Origin: Microstegium vimineum
Taxonomy: Eukaryota; Streptophyta; Magnoliopsida; Poales; Poaceae
DNA length: 64,000 bases
Direction: 5' to 3'
Assembly (NCBI GenBank): GCA_022036555.1
Contig: CM039126.1
Span: 3,188,676-3,252,675 of the forward strand
Shown: positions 1-13,200 of the stretch, piece by piece
Layout: each line of letters opens with the position of its first letter
Numbering within the stretch: position 1 is the first letter of the stretch
Notes under the pieces: generated by a model
What the model was told of the DNA's origin: nothing
The model's database searches: none
What the model saw: the letters and a program-made list of their open reading frames with translations, nothing else
Program-made: the position numbers and the translations under genes

Positions 1-272
1 GAGTAGAGTACGCTACGCAGTAGGTACGCACAAGGCACGACTGCACGAGGCGCGAAGTGCTGCGTCGCCGCGCATTGGCGCGACCCCGGGGTTGTCAACC
101 CAGTAGCGCGTCGGTCGCCTTTACCGACCCACCACGGCATCCCGGGCATCCCCCTCCCCACGCGCCGCTCGCTCGCTCGCCCTGCCTTCCAAATCCCAAA
201 TCCCACCACCGGCCACCGCACAACCGCCGCCTCCAGCCCCCAGGTCCCCCACAGATCGCGGCGGCACCCATA
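1..272 (+). other. Upstream leader of the GPR107-like gene
   Basis: This is GC-rich, C-rich sequence directly upstream of the first good ATG at 273. It is probably 5' UTR and proximal promoter. The window edge cuts the promoter, and I see no clear TATA box. Long ORFs here on both strands are side effects of high GC content. Confidence 0.4.
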
Positions 273-1660
273 ATGTCCGCCTCACCGTCGCCGCGCGCCG
301 CGGCGCTCCGGGGCTCCTCCCTGACCGCCCTTCTCTTCCTCGTGGCCGCGATGGTGTCGGTTCCCCCGCGGCGGCCGAGATCCGGGAGACCGCGATCCGG
401 GCCGACCCGCGCAGCATCATCCCGCTGGACGAGTTCGGCTTCTCCCACTCGGGCGTGCTGGAGCTCAACGTCTCCGGTATCGCCTTCGACCCGCAGGGCT
501 CCGCGGAGCTGGACCTCACCCAGCTCGGCTTCTTCCTCTCCACGCTCGACGCCTGGGTCCACGTCCTCCGCCAGCTCCAGGACCTCGACGTCACCTGCGC
601 GCTCCAGTCCGAGCTCGTCAAGCTCGCCTTCTCCTTCGACCACCTCCGCCCGCCCTCCAACCCCGCCGGCGTCGAGGTCGCCCGCTCCTCTTCCTTCTCC
701 ACCGCCTTCACCGTCAAAGAGCCCGGCCAGTACACGCTCGTCTTCGCCAACTGCCTCGGCGGTGGCCTCAAGGTCGACATGGACGTCCGCTCCGCCATGT
801 ACAACGTCGACCAGGTCACCGGGGAGCGCCAGTACCTCTCCGCGGGGGCCTCCGCGCTCCCCTCCTTCTACTTCCTCTTCTGCCTCGCCTACGCTGGCCT
901 CGCCGCCGCTTGGGTCGCCATCCTCCTCCGCAAGCGGGCCGCCGTCTTCCGGATCCACTACTTCATGCTCGCCGTGCTCGTGCTCAAGGCGCTCAACCTC
1001 CTCGCCGAGGCCGAGGACAAGTCGTGCATCGAGCGCACCGGCACCGCCCACGGATGGGACGTGCTCTTCTACATCTTCAGCTTCCTCAAGGGGATCTCGC
1101 TCTTCACGCTTATAGTGCTCATCGGCACCGGCTGGTCCTTCCTCAAGCCCTACCTGGCCGACCGAGAGAAGAAGGTGCTTATGGTGGTCATCCCCCTGCA
1201 GGTCGTAGCTAACATCGCGCAGGTGGTGATTGACGAATCTGGACCCTATGCTCGGGACTGGGTCACCTGGAAGCAGATTTTCTTGCTGGTCGATGTGGTC
1301 TGCTGCTGTGCCGTGCTCTTCCCGATTGTGTGGTCCATTAAGAACCTCCGGGAGGCTGCTCGCTCGGACGGGAAGGCCGCCGTGAACCTCATGAAGCTCA
1401 CCCTCTTCCGCCAGTACTATGTGGTCGTCATCTGCTACATTTACTTCACGCGTGTCGTGGTGTATGCGCTTCAGACCATCACCTCGTACCGGTACCTGTG
1501 GACTAGCGTCGTGGCCGGGGAGCTCGCGACGCTCGCCTTCTATGTCTTTACTGGGTACAGGTTCCGGCCTGAGGTGCATAACCCATACTTCGCCATTGAT
1601 GACGAGGAAGAGGAGGCTGCAGCTGAGGCGCTAAAGTTGGATGATGAATTCGAGCTATGA
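273..1660 (+). CDS. GPR107/GOST-like seven-transmembrane protein, apparent 1-base frameshift near the signal peptide
   Basis: This is a single-exon gene of the Lung seven-transmembrane receptor / GPR107 family (candidate GPCR-like proteins of the plant secretory pathway). The conserved frame runs from about 365 to the stop at 1658-1660. It opens with EIRETAIRADPRSIIPLDEF, followed by a luminal beta-rich domain. A seven-helix region starts near 865 (SFYFLFCLAYAGLAAAWVA) and includes FRIHYFMLAVLVLKALNLL, GISLFTLIVLIGTGWSFLKP and FRQYYVVVICYIYFTRVVVY. An acidic tail (DDEEEEAAAEALKLDDEFEL) faces the cytosol. The only plausible ATG is at 273, in a different frame. It encodes a signal peptide (SSLTALLFLVAAMVSV) and joins the mature frame only if one base is missing around 355-368, next to a CCCCC run. 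There is no ATG in the mature frame upstream. Family membership is clear. The exact molecular role is not settled for plants. Confidence 0.9.
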
Positions 1661-2175
1661 GGGGTTAGGAATTGGCATCTCCTCCGTGCCAGTGGTGATA
1701 TTGGTGTTGTATGTCCCACAACAGGACAAGTGGCATAGACTGGTATCTGGTTAATATCCTTTTGTTTCTCCTTTTGAGTTGGCTACATTTTGTCTTACTG
1801 TAATTGGGTATTGACAACAACCCTGTGTGTGTTAAGCAGTGCAGCTTGGCTTTGCCTTAAATTTTATACACAATCATTGAGATGAGCTGTTTTCATTCTA
1901 GATGTTCACTTTATTTTTATAGTTAAAACTGACGTTACGATACTGAATGTACTCCTGAGTCCTGACTTGCTCAAGATTATATGAATACTTTCATTTTGCT
2001 CTTATGCTATAGGAACCCCTAATTTTTATGAGGCAGAAAACATGTTGACCTAATATTCAAGTGTGATGTTTCCTATGTTTGCTACTTCACTCGGAAAACA
2101 AAGATTCTGTTGGCTGTTGCCACAAAACTACCTACAGGGAGTCGCAGATGCTGTTTAGTTGTGTAATTTGCATTA

Positions 2176-2269
2176 GGGCCTGTTTGGAACAATGGGGATT
2201 GCTCTACAAACTTTTAGATTTCAAAAGGATTTGGAATTTGGATCCCAATTCCAAAGTCCAAACAGACCC
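2176..2269. mobile_element. Tourist-type MITE, 94 bp
   Basis: The element starts GGGCCTGTTTGGAAC and ends GTCCAAACAGACCC, so the ends are inverted repeats. It is flanked on both sides by TTA (2173-2175 and 2270-2272), the target duplication preferred by PIF/Harbinger-mobilised Tourist MITEs. Confidence 0.8.
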
Positions 2270-3064
2270 TTAGTGTCACGTCACCCAGTCACACGTCTCA
2301 TCTGTATATTGCCTTGTTGTGTCCCCTTCTTGTTGCTTATGTTTGGAATGTTATGATGAATGTTTCACATAAGAAACCGACTTGTGTACTTCGGTGTGGT
2401 GAATTGTAAGTGTGTATAATTTATGCAGAGTATGCGGCTATGCTATTGTCCTCAAGTAACTTGCCCACTTTTGTCAGTTTATATAATTTTACATATCTAG
2501 GACTGCGATGTGGGCACATCAGAAGTTCAGAGTTTTGACTTGTGCTGAGATATTAGGACATTCCAATTTTTTAGAAACAGGTCCAATGGTCCCAGTTTTC
2601 TCTTTAGCATTGTATAATAAGCACTTACGGTAATTTTGAAATTAGTTGGTACCACTATTTTTTTATTCTTTTTTGCATTTATTGCTGACTCGAAGTTGAT
2701 CTAGGCTTTGTATAAAAGTATCTCATATTGTACATCTGATAGGAATTGAATGTTCAAAATCCTTCTCTTCTTGACCCTGTGACCCTGTAATTCTACTTCA
2801 TCCTTCTATTAGTGGCCTCATATCTCTTTAATACCTGATCATTTGACTGGGTGCCTCTTCTATATTGTCTGAGACTGTAAGTCACTACTCTACTCACTTT
2901 GTAGTTTGAAGATTCCATTGAAGTACTGCATATTAGAAGAAAGAGCCTAGTTGCATTAGTGTTTGAACTAGGATGTGTTTTCAAATTTGAGTTAGAACTG
3001 TTGTACTTCTCCAGGGGCGAGAGAAGCAGGTGCATACTCGACAATAATAGATTGTTACCACTTA

Positions 3065-3210
3065 CTCCCTCCGTTCCAAATTATAAGTCGCTTTGACTTT
3101 TTTGGTACATCCATTTTACTATGTACCTAGATATAATAATATGTCTAGATACATAGCAATATGTATGAACCAAAAAAGTCAAAGCGACTTATAATTTGGA
3201 ACGGAGGGAG
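3065..3210. mobile_element. Stowaway MITE, 146 bp, near-perfect hairpin
   Basis: It starts CTCCCTCCGTTCCAAATTAT and ends with the reverse complement, ending ACGGAGGGAG. TA dinucleotides flank both ends (3063-3064, 3211-3212). The terminal repeats pair over roughly 45 bp with almost no mismatches, so the copy is young. This is the classic Tc1/mariner-derived grass Stowaway signature. Confidence 0.92.
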
Positions 3211-5990
3211 TAATAGATAACTACAACAATGTTCTGACTTCTGTATTGTTTCAACTAGTTTATCTTGGTCTACATAATTGTACAAGGTTGCTCTTTTTAT
3301 CGCAAATATGCCATTAAGTTTCGTCAGCTGCTAGCTTCCAGCTTCAGAAATTTGGAATGAGGACTGAGAAACTTTGAACATCTTCCTAGTTTGGTCTTTT
3401 CTTTTGGATTGGATTTCATTGATGGGCCATTTCAGTTTTTTATCAGCAACACTTAATTCTGTTGCCTTTTTTTATGTATATCTGCAAGACCATTTTAGAA
3501 GTTTTGCCCTCTAATATCCATTTTCATGATCAAAGGAAACAAAACTTGGTAGTTACTATTTGGATTTATGAGCTTGTCATCTCCCATTTGTGACACTGAA
3601 TTTAGTATTTAACTTCAGTTGGATGGCCAGTAAGTTCATTCCTCTCTCTGCACAGATTCAATGGGCTTGTCCATTGACACTGCTATTGGCCTGGCCCAGT
3701 CTTGCATGGGCTCTTGGCAGCTTAATATCAGATCTGATATTAAACCTGTACTGAAGCCTGATTGATAAGCCATTAAGTCACTGCATTTAGTTACACTGAC
3801 TGAACAAGGAAGCTTTGTAGTTCACTTTTTTTTAATGTGTTCCAGTTCTGTGTTGCTTAGTTAGTTGTTGTTTGTGAGCATAATGAACATAATAGACATC
3901 GACAGATGTGAGTGCAAATGTTAGAATATTTATTTGTTTGCATCTTAATGCTAGCTGTATTGCTTTGGATCTACAAAAGGAGACATAGGAACAAGTGAAG
4001 TCAGAGTCATAGAAGTCAACTGAACCGTTCTTCTATTCATATTCTATCATGCAAATTGGAAGGCAGAATTTTCATTTCAAATGGCCAACAGACAAATATT
4101 GTATTAACTCCTCAGGCTAGGGAGAAACAGTGTAATTATGGCCTGAAAGGGTTCTGATTTTGAACCATGGCGATGACTATCGAGATGCAATATCCATCTG
4201 TGCCTATCCATCTGTGCTTGCAGTCAAATTTGATCACTTTCATGGTAAATTCATTGGGTAAAGCACTGTGGTTACTTTATAATGAAACTTTGTGCTTGGT
4301 TACAGCGACCCGCATGGTAATGAAGTATTTAATTGATTTCTGCCCTGTAATTTGTAAAAGCAAGCGTGTCTCTATTGTGCCTGTTGGCACATACCTTACT
4401 GAATCTTGATTATAATAAAAGTTCGTTATGGCGTGTAAACAGGTCATAACGGTGGAAGCACTGAGTTTTGATCACTAGCATTGTGGAGCAACTTTGCAAG
4501 TGGATGGAGCCATGCATGTTAAAAGGACAGCCTCTGTCACAGTTTGCCTAGTAAATGATTTCCTTCCATTGTGTTGACATCAAATCACAAGGGATGCACT
4601 CACTCCCATCCAGGTTAGTGCCTTGAGCTTATTTGGTGTTGAAAATTTGCATGCTTCCTTATCGTGGAGAGCCATGCTGCTAAAATAAATCGAGGTTGCT
4701 TTTGCTGTGCGGTTGGTTTTGTGGGTGCTCTTCTAGCCCCTACATGTTGGCTTGGCCATATATGTGTAACAGGGACAATTGTTAATCCTTGTATGGGTTA
4801 CTCCTTTACCTTTTCTTCTTCCCTGTTGTGCTACTGCTTGGACATGACAGGATCGCATGCATCTTGGTTCATGAATGGCTCTGGTGACGGGTCGTAATCC
4901 GATTCCCAGATTGTGCTGTCTTGAACTGCACTTGTTGGCCGGGCATGCCTGCCTGTTTCCCCATCCTATGCATAGTGCGTCTGCACTGGGAGTGGGAGTT
5001 GGTCTGAGCCCTGGGCTGCAAGTTGGATGATCTTGATAGTCTGCACGTAGGCTTCTGCTGATGGGAGTAGCCACTTCGCCTGCTCTGGGTCTCACGTTCG
5101 GTAGTGAGCGACTACACATGCCAAAGGAGAACTGGAGAAGCCATGCAGTGGGAGCTGTCCGCTTCATGGGAAGAAAGGAAAAGATGACGAGCACGTTATG
5201 TCCCTGTAGCTACATGCTTGTAAAGTGAGCTACAGTGCCCCAAGAATCTGATATCTGAAATTCTGAATCCTTGGGCGCTGTCAGCTGCAGCTCCTGTAGA
5301 TTAGCATGCCAGTGTCCGAGTCACTTCAGCATTCAGAAAAGCTAAGCCAAGTTTGTTATCAAGGTGGCGTGTGAGAAATTGCTGCAGATCAGTCTTCCTG
5401 TGTGGCGTGCCTTTGGCTTTGCTGCTCTGCCAAGCCAGATGGTTGTAGAGCTCCAGGACTCAAACTTGCACAGTATATTGTAGTTAACGAAGGCGCTTAA
5501 TCCGTTGAGCGCAGGCTTTTGACGGAAACACGGCAGTTGAATTGTTACGCCATGAACTGTAACAGGTAACAGCAGGCTACACGTGTTCAGGAGATATACC
5601 CAGGCTGCACCTGAACCTTCAGGTTCAGGCATTGCCTAGATCTGGGGCGACCACTACCGATGAATGGATGGACACCGTTGTGATGGCCCATGAGGCCATG
5701 ATCGTGTTGCATGGACTATTTGGTATGGTGGCCGTTTGTTGAGATGGGGTTGGAAAGGAAAAGGCACTTGGATATGGTCAGGCAGGACAAAGGAACGAAG
5801 GTTGAGGCTGGTGATCTTTGCCTCTTCGTATATTCAGACAAAAGGTACCGAAACTTGTCTTAGTGGTGTTACTTGTTACTGCAGCTGAGCCCCATCGTGA
5901 GCACAGTTTTCTTTTCCCCCAACCTTGCAGGAACTAACTTATTTTCTGTGAACTTCCCCTGTAAATTGTACAGTTGCAGATCTGCAGTGT

Positions 5991-8900
5991 GGGGAGTCAA
6001 ATGCTGGGCTGAAGCAGCAGCAACATAGAAGCAGGGCTGGGAATCAGGTTCTTTCTTGCACCTGCTTTTCCCCCCTCACTTTGTGCAGCATAAAAACTGA
6101 AAAAAAAGAGAGGCCCAATCACACTAGCGACCCACCCCAAGCATGGATCAGCAATCATTCCAGGAATATAATGCGAGATCTCGTCCGCTAATGCTCTCGT
6201 CCACGACCTACTACCTAGCAGCAGTACTAGTACGCTGGCGCGTGCGACGCCGCTGGTGCATGGCATGGGCGGAAGGGAAAAAAAAGAAGAAAGGAGAAGC
6301 CCGAGCTCCCGGGCAACTGCCATGGAGGCAACGGCGTCGACGCATGGCGCCGGGTGCTCGCCGCCGTGATGATTGCATGTCGAGAATCCCAGCCCTCCTT
6401 TTCGGCCGGCCACGGCGCGCACTAGCGCTCGGCCATGGCCATGGCCATGCACGAGTTGGGCGGGCCGTTAGCGCGCATGCATGGTCGACCAGGTAGGCCA
6501 CGCACCCGCGCGCATGATGCCATCCTGATGCCAAAGCTTTGTCATAACTCGGGGAAAGATTAGATTTACTCTAATTGAATAAACTCCCACGGGTGGATTT
6601 GCGTGGTGTTGTTGCTCGTGCGCTTTTGGGGATTTGGGAACACCTTTTTGTGTTTTAGCAAGAATTATTAGTTATTAAAATGCTAGTCAAAATGGCATGG
6701 CCAGGTCCAACAGCAGGGGGTAATCATCGTGGCCATGGAAGATGGAACTGTTGTGAGGGGACACTGGATCGATCCATCTTGACTTGGGAACCAAACCAGG
6801 TGTTCATTGCTGAAAGTTCTATTGATCTGATAATCAAAAAATGAGAGAAAGTACTATTGATCTGAAACTAAACTATGCGGCTACTCAAATGAAGTGCCCC
6901 ACAGAACGAGCAGTCTCAAGTGAGCTGCTAATATGTAAAGGGGGACCAATTATGAATGAGAGCTCGTGCGGGTACTGAAATTTGGAGCAGACACTTTTCA
7001 GCTGGTACCTATTACTCCGATGCAGAAAATCGTCCAATGGAAATCAAGTAGTGTAAGACTCGTTGATCGTGTGTGATCTCTGGAGTAGGAGATGAGATCT
7101 TCCATGCCCATGTAAAAAGCAAATTTCCACGGCTTTGAACAGACAGAGTGCATCAGGGGTGACCCCATGCCCCTTGGTAATCTATGATGCCCCTGAAGAC
7201 CGGAGATGTAAGTACATCAGTGAGCGAGGACAGTAAAGCTTTATTTCTGAAAACGAAAAAAGCAAACCGCCCCTGCCCCTTTCCTTCACAATCTAAGTAT
7301 TCCGTAGTAAACTAATCACTACAGCAGAGTACCGTGACCATCATCATGCATCTAAAGCTAGTGAGTAGTGAGCCTACATACAAAACAAAGGTCTCATCGT
7401 AGAAAAAGGAGAGGGATTCTCTGATGATATTCTCTGAGTCCATGCATGCAGGGTGATAGGGCATCAGTTAATTGCGAACGAAGCAAAGCAAAGCAAAGCA
7501 AAGCAAAGCGTCTGTAACCATAACACGACACTCACTAAGAATGCGTCTCTTTCTGGAGCCATTATACGCTTAGCTAGTGTCAGCTCGTGCAAAGTCAAGA
7601 TCATCAGAGAGCTCCACCACTGCACTGCACTGCACTCGTGGATTATTCGGTTATCCAGAAGCTTTGCTCGATTGCTCGCTCGCTCCCTCCCTCCGGTGAA
7701 CAAAAAGGAACCAACAAACCAACCACGCACACGCACATAGTACTAGTATTGCTTTCATCTCCCAAAAGAAAAAGAAGAGAAAAAAAAAAGCATAGGCAGC
7801 GGCAGCAGCAGCAGCAGCAGGTGCTGCTCTAGTACCGACGTATAGTACGTCGCCGTTGCTGGCCGCTTGCCGACTTGTGGCGTACGCCTTTCAACACGTA
7901 CTCCCTGACCGCGGTCGGGCGCGTCCAGACTCCAGAGGTGGATGCATCAGTGTTCAGTGCAGTGACGGGCGGCCCTCTGGGTCACTAACGTTGGTGTCAG
8001 ATTATTCCCTACGTTAATCCCACCGAGAGATGGAATTCGCCGACGGGGAAAAGGGAAGGGACAGGTGGCGCGGCACGGCCGCCAGATGTAGCCAAGCACC
8101 TCGCTGCCGCCCCTCTGCTTTTTTTTTTCTTTGCCCTGTCATCAGCAGTCAGGCTGTCACGATGGACCGGATCGATCGGACACCACCACTACCACCACCT
8201 GCACGATCGGTGATCTCGCCTCTCACTGACACTCGCTCACCAGTCGTCGTGTAGTGCAGAGCAGCAGCTAGGGGAGGGACCGACCGGGGTTACGTAACTG
8301 TGCCTGGGCGTGTCTCGTGGATCAACGGAATTCGTCTACGTGGCGACGGCCCGTCGGAAAGCATTCGTGCCGAGCTAATCTTGACATGGAAATGCCACTC
8401 ACGATCATCTTCTTTTTTGGTGTCAAACATTTTTAGAATTATCCAAATGTATAAAAAAAACATTGATAGTTATGGTGTACAATAAGTATATTACACCAAT
8501 AATATATTTTTATAATAAATAAACTTTAATTTCGTGAGGACTTAAATATTGATAGTATTTTTTTTTTGTGTGGCCATGTTTCTCATGTGCCGTTTAATTT
8601 GTCCCTGTGCCGTTGCATCCTGAGGTATGGGCAGCAGCACCACCGCTGTGGCCCTGTTCGTTTCGAGTTTAGGCTAGGCTGAATGATTATATTGATTTGT
8701 TATAAGAAAAGAATATTATTCGTTTGCTAAAAAATATTGTGCTGATGGAATTATAGCAGCCATTTTAATTTGTCCTCCGTCATGGTTCGCCGGCGGCCGG
8801 CACCTACGTACCTAGGCCGTCGTCGATTGTTGTCGTCGCTGCTACCTCCACTTACCAGGTCGATCAGCGCAATCTGCCGTGCAGCGACGTCGCGGCATGA

Positions 8901-9900
8901 TTGGGCCGGAGAAATTAGTGGCAGCTGGACCGGACCGGATGGGTAATTAGCGAGCGAGAGAGAGAGAGCGCCCTAATGCCCACTATAATGACGCTCTAGA
9001 ATAATGGAATCAGCAGCGAATAAGCTAGCTAGATCGCCGCCACGCACGCACGCCCCGGCCTCCACTACTCCAAAAGCGGCCGGGGGGAGGGGGAGCGCAC
9101 AGGTGCTAGCTGTGACAAATCAGTTTTAACGGTGCGCGCACTACACTAGTCACCAGAACCCAGAGCTTACGTACGACCATGCCAAAAACAACAGCCAAAG
9201 CTCCATGCATGGCCGGCCGGCGTAAACCGTGGTTACGTACATACGGCGCACGGTGTAGAAGTAGAACGAAGGAACCAAGGCCGTAAGCCGGCCGGGCCAC
9301 CGCATGCGTAAGCCGTCGTCGTCACGGCGCACCACGACGACCGGCGGCAGCTAAGCTAGCGACCACCTTAAACTTGCGCGCGGTGGCTGGCTGGCATGCA
9401 CGCACGTACGGCCGGCGCGGGCCGGGTACGTGGACACGGACACGGCGAGGCGACGATGGCGAAATAAATAAATATTCCTTGGATGCGTCGGCCCTCGGCC
9501 GGGCCCGGACAGACAGACATTACCGTGACGGCGAAAAAGCTCACGTTTGGTCGCTAGCAGTCCCGGTGCGTGGCGAATCTGCCGGACCCAGCAGCACCAG
9601 CAAGCAGGCCGAGGAGCGTCGACGACGAGCCGCCGTGACGTGCTCGACCGCTGCTTTCGATCAGATGCCGCGTTGGTGTCTGGGATCCAGCTAGCGCCTG
9701 TCGTGGAACCAGCCCTGCCGGGCCTACTGGACACTGCATGCCCCTGCCTAGATAGCTTATATTAGCTACTACCGTCGGTAACCGGCCGGAAGCCTTCTCC
9801 ACTCTCCATCCATCGCTAACACTCTACCGACTGTTTCGCCGGACGGGCTGCAGTAATCTTTAGCCAAATCGCAAACGATTCACACCAAACGCTTTTTTTT
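5991..9900. other. Intergenic region, no supported gene
   Basis: Mixed composition. It includes an AAAGC pentanucleotide repeat (about 7480-7508), a CAG-rich run (about 7804-7820) and a truncated MITE-like fragment beginning GGCCCTGTTCGTTTCGAG near 8652. A GC-rich patch follows at 9000-9800. ORFs overlap on both strands and lack recognisable domains. Confidence 0.5.
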
Positions 9901-12729
9901 TCCCTCTTTCCTTTTTCTATCGACGGGACAGGGCACACACTGCTTAGTGTGAAGTATATTATTACACCCCACAGTTTCCTGCTGATTTTTAATTAAGCAA
10001 CTTGTTACTACTGATCTGCAGGGATCCTGCAAATTGGGAGGGGGGAGTAGTAGTATATTATTGATGAATCATCACTTTGTGCATGGTAGCTAGCATTTGG
10101 CGAAAACAATTCCGATCCTGTGTATTGCAAGTAGCTAGGACTAGCTGCCTTTCCCTTGAACTTTTGAGCCCAAGACTTCTTTTGCATATTGGGTAGGTGA
10201 ATTCTACTCTATATATAATACTCCTACTTGCTTCCCAAAGCACCTAAAATTATTTTGTACCCAATCCAATTCAACGAGCTCATGTTTATGCATCTCCTCC
10301 CTGATCGAGCTCTTTACTCCCTGCTGCTTAATTGTTAGGCTGTTTAAACAGTGTACAGTATAGTAGTAAACCAAAGTCAACCATGTCGTTTACGTTCTGA
10401 ACAACCTATTAAATGGCCACATATGACCGTCTAAACACAAAACGGGAAGAGAAGTTCTGAACGGAACGGAGGCAGATACGATTAGACGGATTTGACATCC
10501 ATTTAATTCACCTCCTCTCCCTACCAAATTGTGTATCAATAAAAGTGCCTGTTGAACCAGTCAACTGAATCGAGTGTGATGGAGTTAGTTACAGGGAGAG
10601 GAGGTAGCTACGCCAGTTATTTAAAGTGACTGCGTACTTGCTTTAAGCGTTTGCGCCAGACTACAAAATCATCACAAACTTGGCCATTTTCTAGCATCCC
10701 ATAGCTAGTCGCGAGAGTATATATTCGTAACAACAGAAATGGTCAGAGCTTCGATCGTGTTCAATCCAACAGGTGTGTTATATATCATTCCAAATCTCAT
10801 TGTCGGAAATTAAATTAATTAAAGATGGAAATGCTGCTCATTCCAAGCCTTTCCCAGACATATTTGCTGGTCGGACAGGAAAAGAAGAAGATCGCTGTGG
10901 CACCTATCTTCCACACAGCATCAGTACGTACACCGTCGGCATTTGTCAACTGTCATCATCCAGGACACGCTTTGCGTGGAGGTTGAACCGTGTGCTCAAT
11001 CTGTCTTTAAAAATAAAGCCAGGCAAAAATCTTTACTTTGTTCAGCAAATGAGTTCCCCAAATGCGTACGTTGGCTGTGAGCTTCCGGCGTGTGTTTTTG
11101 TTCACAGTCAAAGTGCTAAACAGGCGCCCTTGGATGTGTGGCTTGCCGCCGGAGCCATTCATCTGGATCGTTGCTGAGACTGAAACCCTGCAGGCAAACA
11201 ATGAGGGATGTCTAGTGTGTTGTTATGAATGATGGCGGATAAACGACGAAGTATACAAGATCAAATCACAGCGAGACATAAGATTTAACGTGGAAAACCC
11301 CTATAATGCGAAGGGGAAAAAACACGGGCGCCAGCCAGCAAACACTCCTCACTATTATCAAGGGTCGGGTTACAATGCGGTGCGGCGGCTTACAAGAGAA
11401 TTAATGAATCAGTCGCCGTGGAACCCTAACGACGGGTATATATACCGTACATGCAGAATCAGTTGTTCCGGCCCAAGCCTCCCGGCGACGGACCTCCGCT
11501 TCTCTCCGTTAGAAGCCCGGCCTTTGTCTTGAGCTATAAATTTGGAACATCTTCAACATGTGTGTTTGTGTGTTTTGCGACGATGAGGGCTGTCTAGTTG
11601 AGCACTACTAACAGCGTTAATGAGTCAGGGCCTTATAAGCACAAATCAAATCCAGTTTGGAAAACACATTGCATCGAAACGCTAGGCCGAGTGGTGCGAG
11701 AAAAAAAGGGCAGCATGGGAGGAACAGGGAAGTCCATCGTGAGTAGTGACGATGGATTATATGTTTCAATTTATCAGCTTAGCTTATTAGCTATGTTACA
11801 TTGTGTTTTCTCACACAATAAAACAGTGTCCGTTGAGTTATTATCCGCACAACCAATCAATCAATGACGATGGAATCTACGCACGTAGCGCTACGTGCCG
11901 ACTACAGTCGTCGTCGGTGAGTTAATGGGCGGATAGTAACCGCTCAGTAAAATACTTGTCGAGAAAATTTAAAGGCGTAACTTTCCGCGTCAATCGATCG
12001 GGGTCGAATCCACCACGCACCGGCCGGTAGTCGAGACGATCATCCGTCGAATCATCGAATCCTCACCTTTCTGGAATGGAGAAAACAAATAAGAGAAAGC
12101 TCCGTCATGTCATCCACGCACGACATGGCCCATAATCCCATATAATATACTACTACTACTAGTAGCTAGGCTACTTAAAATTAATTAAACCTATCCAGCT
12201 ACCGCGTAATTATATTAGCCCGTTTACATCCATCTGTACTGTTTCCTACCTTGACTCGATCTCCCTGAAATCTGTTGCACTACTGCACCCATACTATATC
12301 GTCGACTGATCCACCCATCTGTTGGAAAAAAGTATATTTATTCCTCTTATTGTATAGTAATTAACTACTGCTGATGCTGCTGCAGTAGTAGCCACGTACA
12401 ATCAGTCCATCAACACGTCCAGATAGTGCATCCTTTGATCCTACTAGCTAGTAATTTTCTAGAGAGTGATGAATGAAATGAAAGGGTCTTTCAACTTTTT
12501 TTCCAGCGTTCCCTAACTCAGTAACTCACTCTCAAAGTAAGTAATCATATATATGCATGGTTCCTTCAACTTTTGAAGTAGTTCATTCTAAGATCACTCT
12601 AGGCCATTATAATTCTGAATTCTCACTTTCAAATGAACAACTTGATGAAAGTTGAATGACCCTGATATTCACTTTGAGAATTTATGGACCTAGATGGAAA
12701 TGCGATAAAAGTTTAGAGACCCACGATAT
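9901..12729. other. Intergenic region with a possible LTR-derived patch
   Basis: No gene is supported. The stretch at about 11210-11530 contains TTTAACGTGGAAAACCCC and downstream sequence that look like the LTR/leader style of copia elements, but no second LTR or pol ORF is visible. The remainder is AT-rich, with simple (TAC)n and (ACT)n patches near 12145-12165. Confidence 0.35.
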
Positions 12730-13200
12730 TTCATTCTTTTGTAGTATATAAACCCATCCAAATGTAATCCTTTTTCGAACAAACAAGCACATGAGTGTGC
12801 ACCATTTCTACCAATATAGCAGGAAAATACAAGTAGCTAGGTGGCCCTGGGAGGCCAACTATAGGGACAAAACCGAGACACACAAGACAAGAAACCATAG
12901 AAAGGAAACTAGGCACCCACAATCAAGGCGGTAAAAATATTTTCTTTGATCTTTTGGGTGAGGTCTAGCGCCGATGACTCTTTTCGCTAAAATGTGCATG
13001 AATGTCTCTCTATCATCATAATCTCCCAAACCACTAGAAGCACGAGGGACCGAAGATCGTCCTTATGTGTCACCTCAAACTAAGGCAGGATATCCAGATG
13101 GCGATGCAACTTCAGATGTGTGCCTCGAATAATGACATCCAACAAAGATGTGGTGCCCTGTCTCGAGGGCATGCCGACATGCAGAGGATGCATGAAGTGT
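12730..13200 (-). mobile_element. LINE 3'-end remnant (reverse-transcriptase zinc-binding region and tail)
   Basis: On the minus strand, around 13085-13190, one frame reads C-R-H-A-L-ETGHHIFVGC-H-Y-SRH. This matches the C-x-x-(C/H)...ET..HIF..C pattern of the zf-RVT domain at the end of plant LINE ORF2. Sequence further downstream on that strand (to 12730) reads like a decayed LINE 3' tail. The remnant has stops and cannot encode an enzyme. Confidence 0.5.

Larger units (their letters stand above)
1661..5990. other. Intergenic region downstream of the GPR107-like gene
   Basis: AT-rich sequence holding the 3' UTR of the upstream gene (first few hundred bases) and two MITEs listed separately. 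All ORFs are under 160 codons and resemble nothing I recognise. The stretch at 4600-5640 is less AT-rich and could be transcribed non-coding sequence, but nothing supports a gene. Confidence 0.5.

Noticed and set aside
57..1115. 352-codon plus-strand ORF over the same gene
   Set aside because: Beyond the true signal peptide part it is a Ser/Pro/Arg-rich out-of-frame reading of the conserved gene.
95..1579. 494-codon minus-strand ORF antisense to the GPR107-like gene
   Set aside because: It mirrors GC-rich coding sequence on the other strand, has Glu/Gly/Val-biased composition and no domain. The sense frame is a clear conserved protein.
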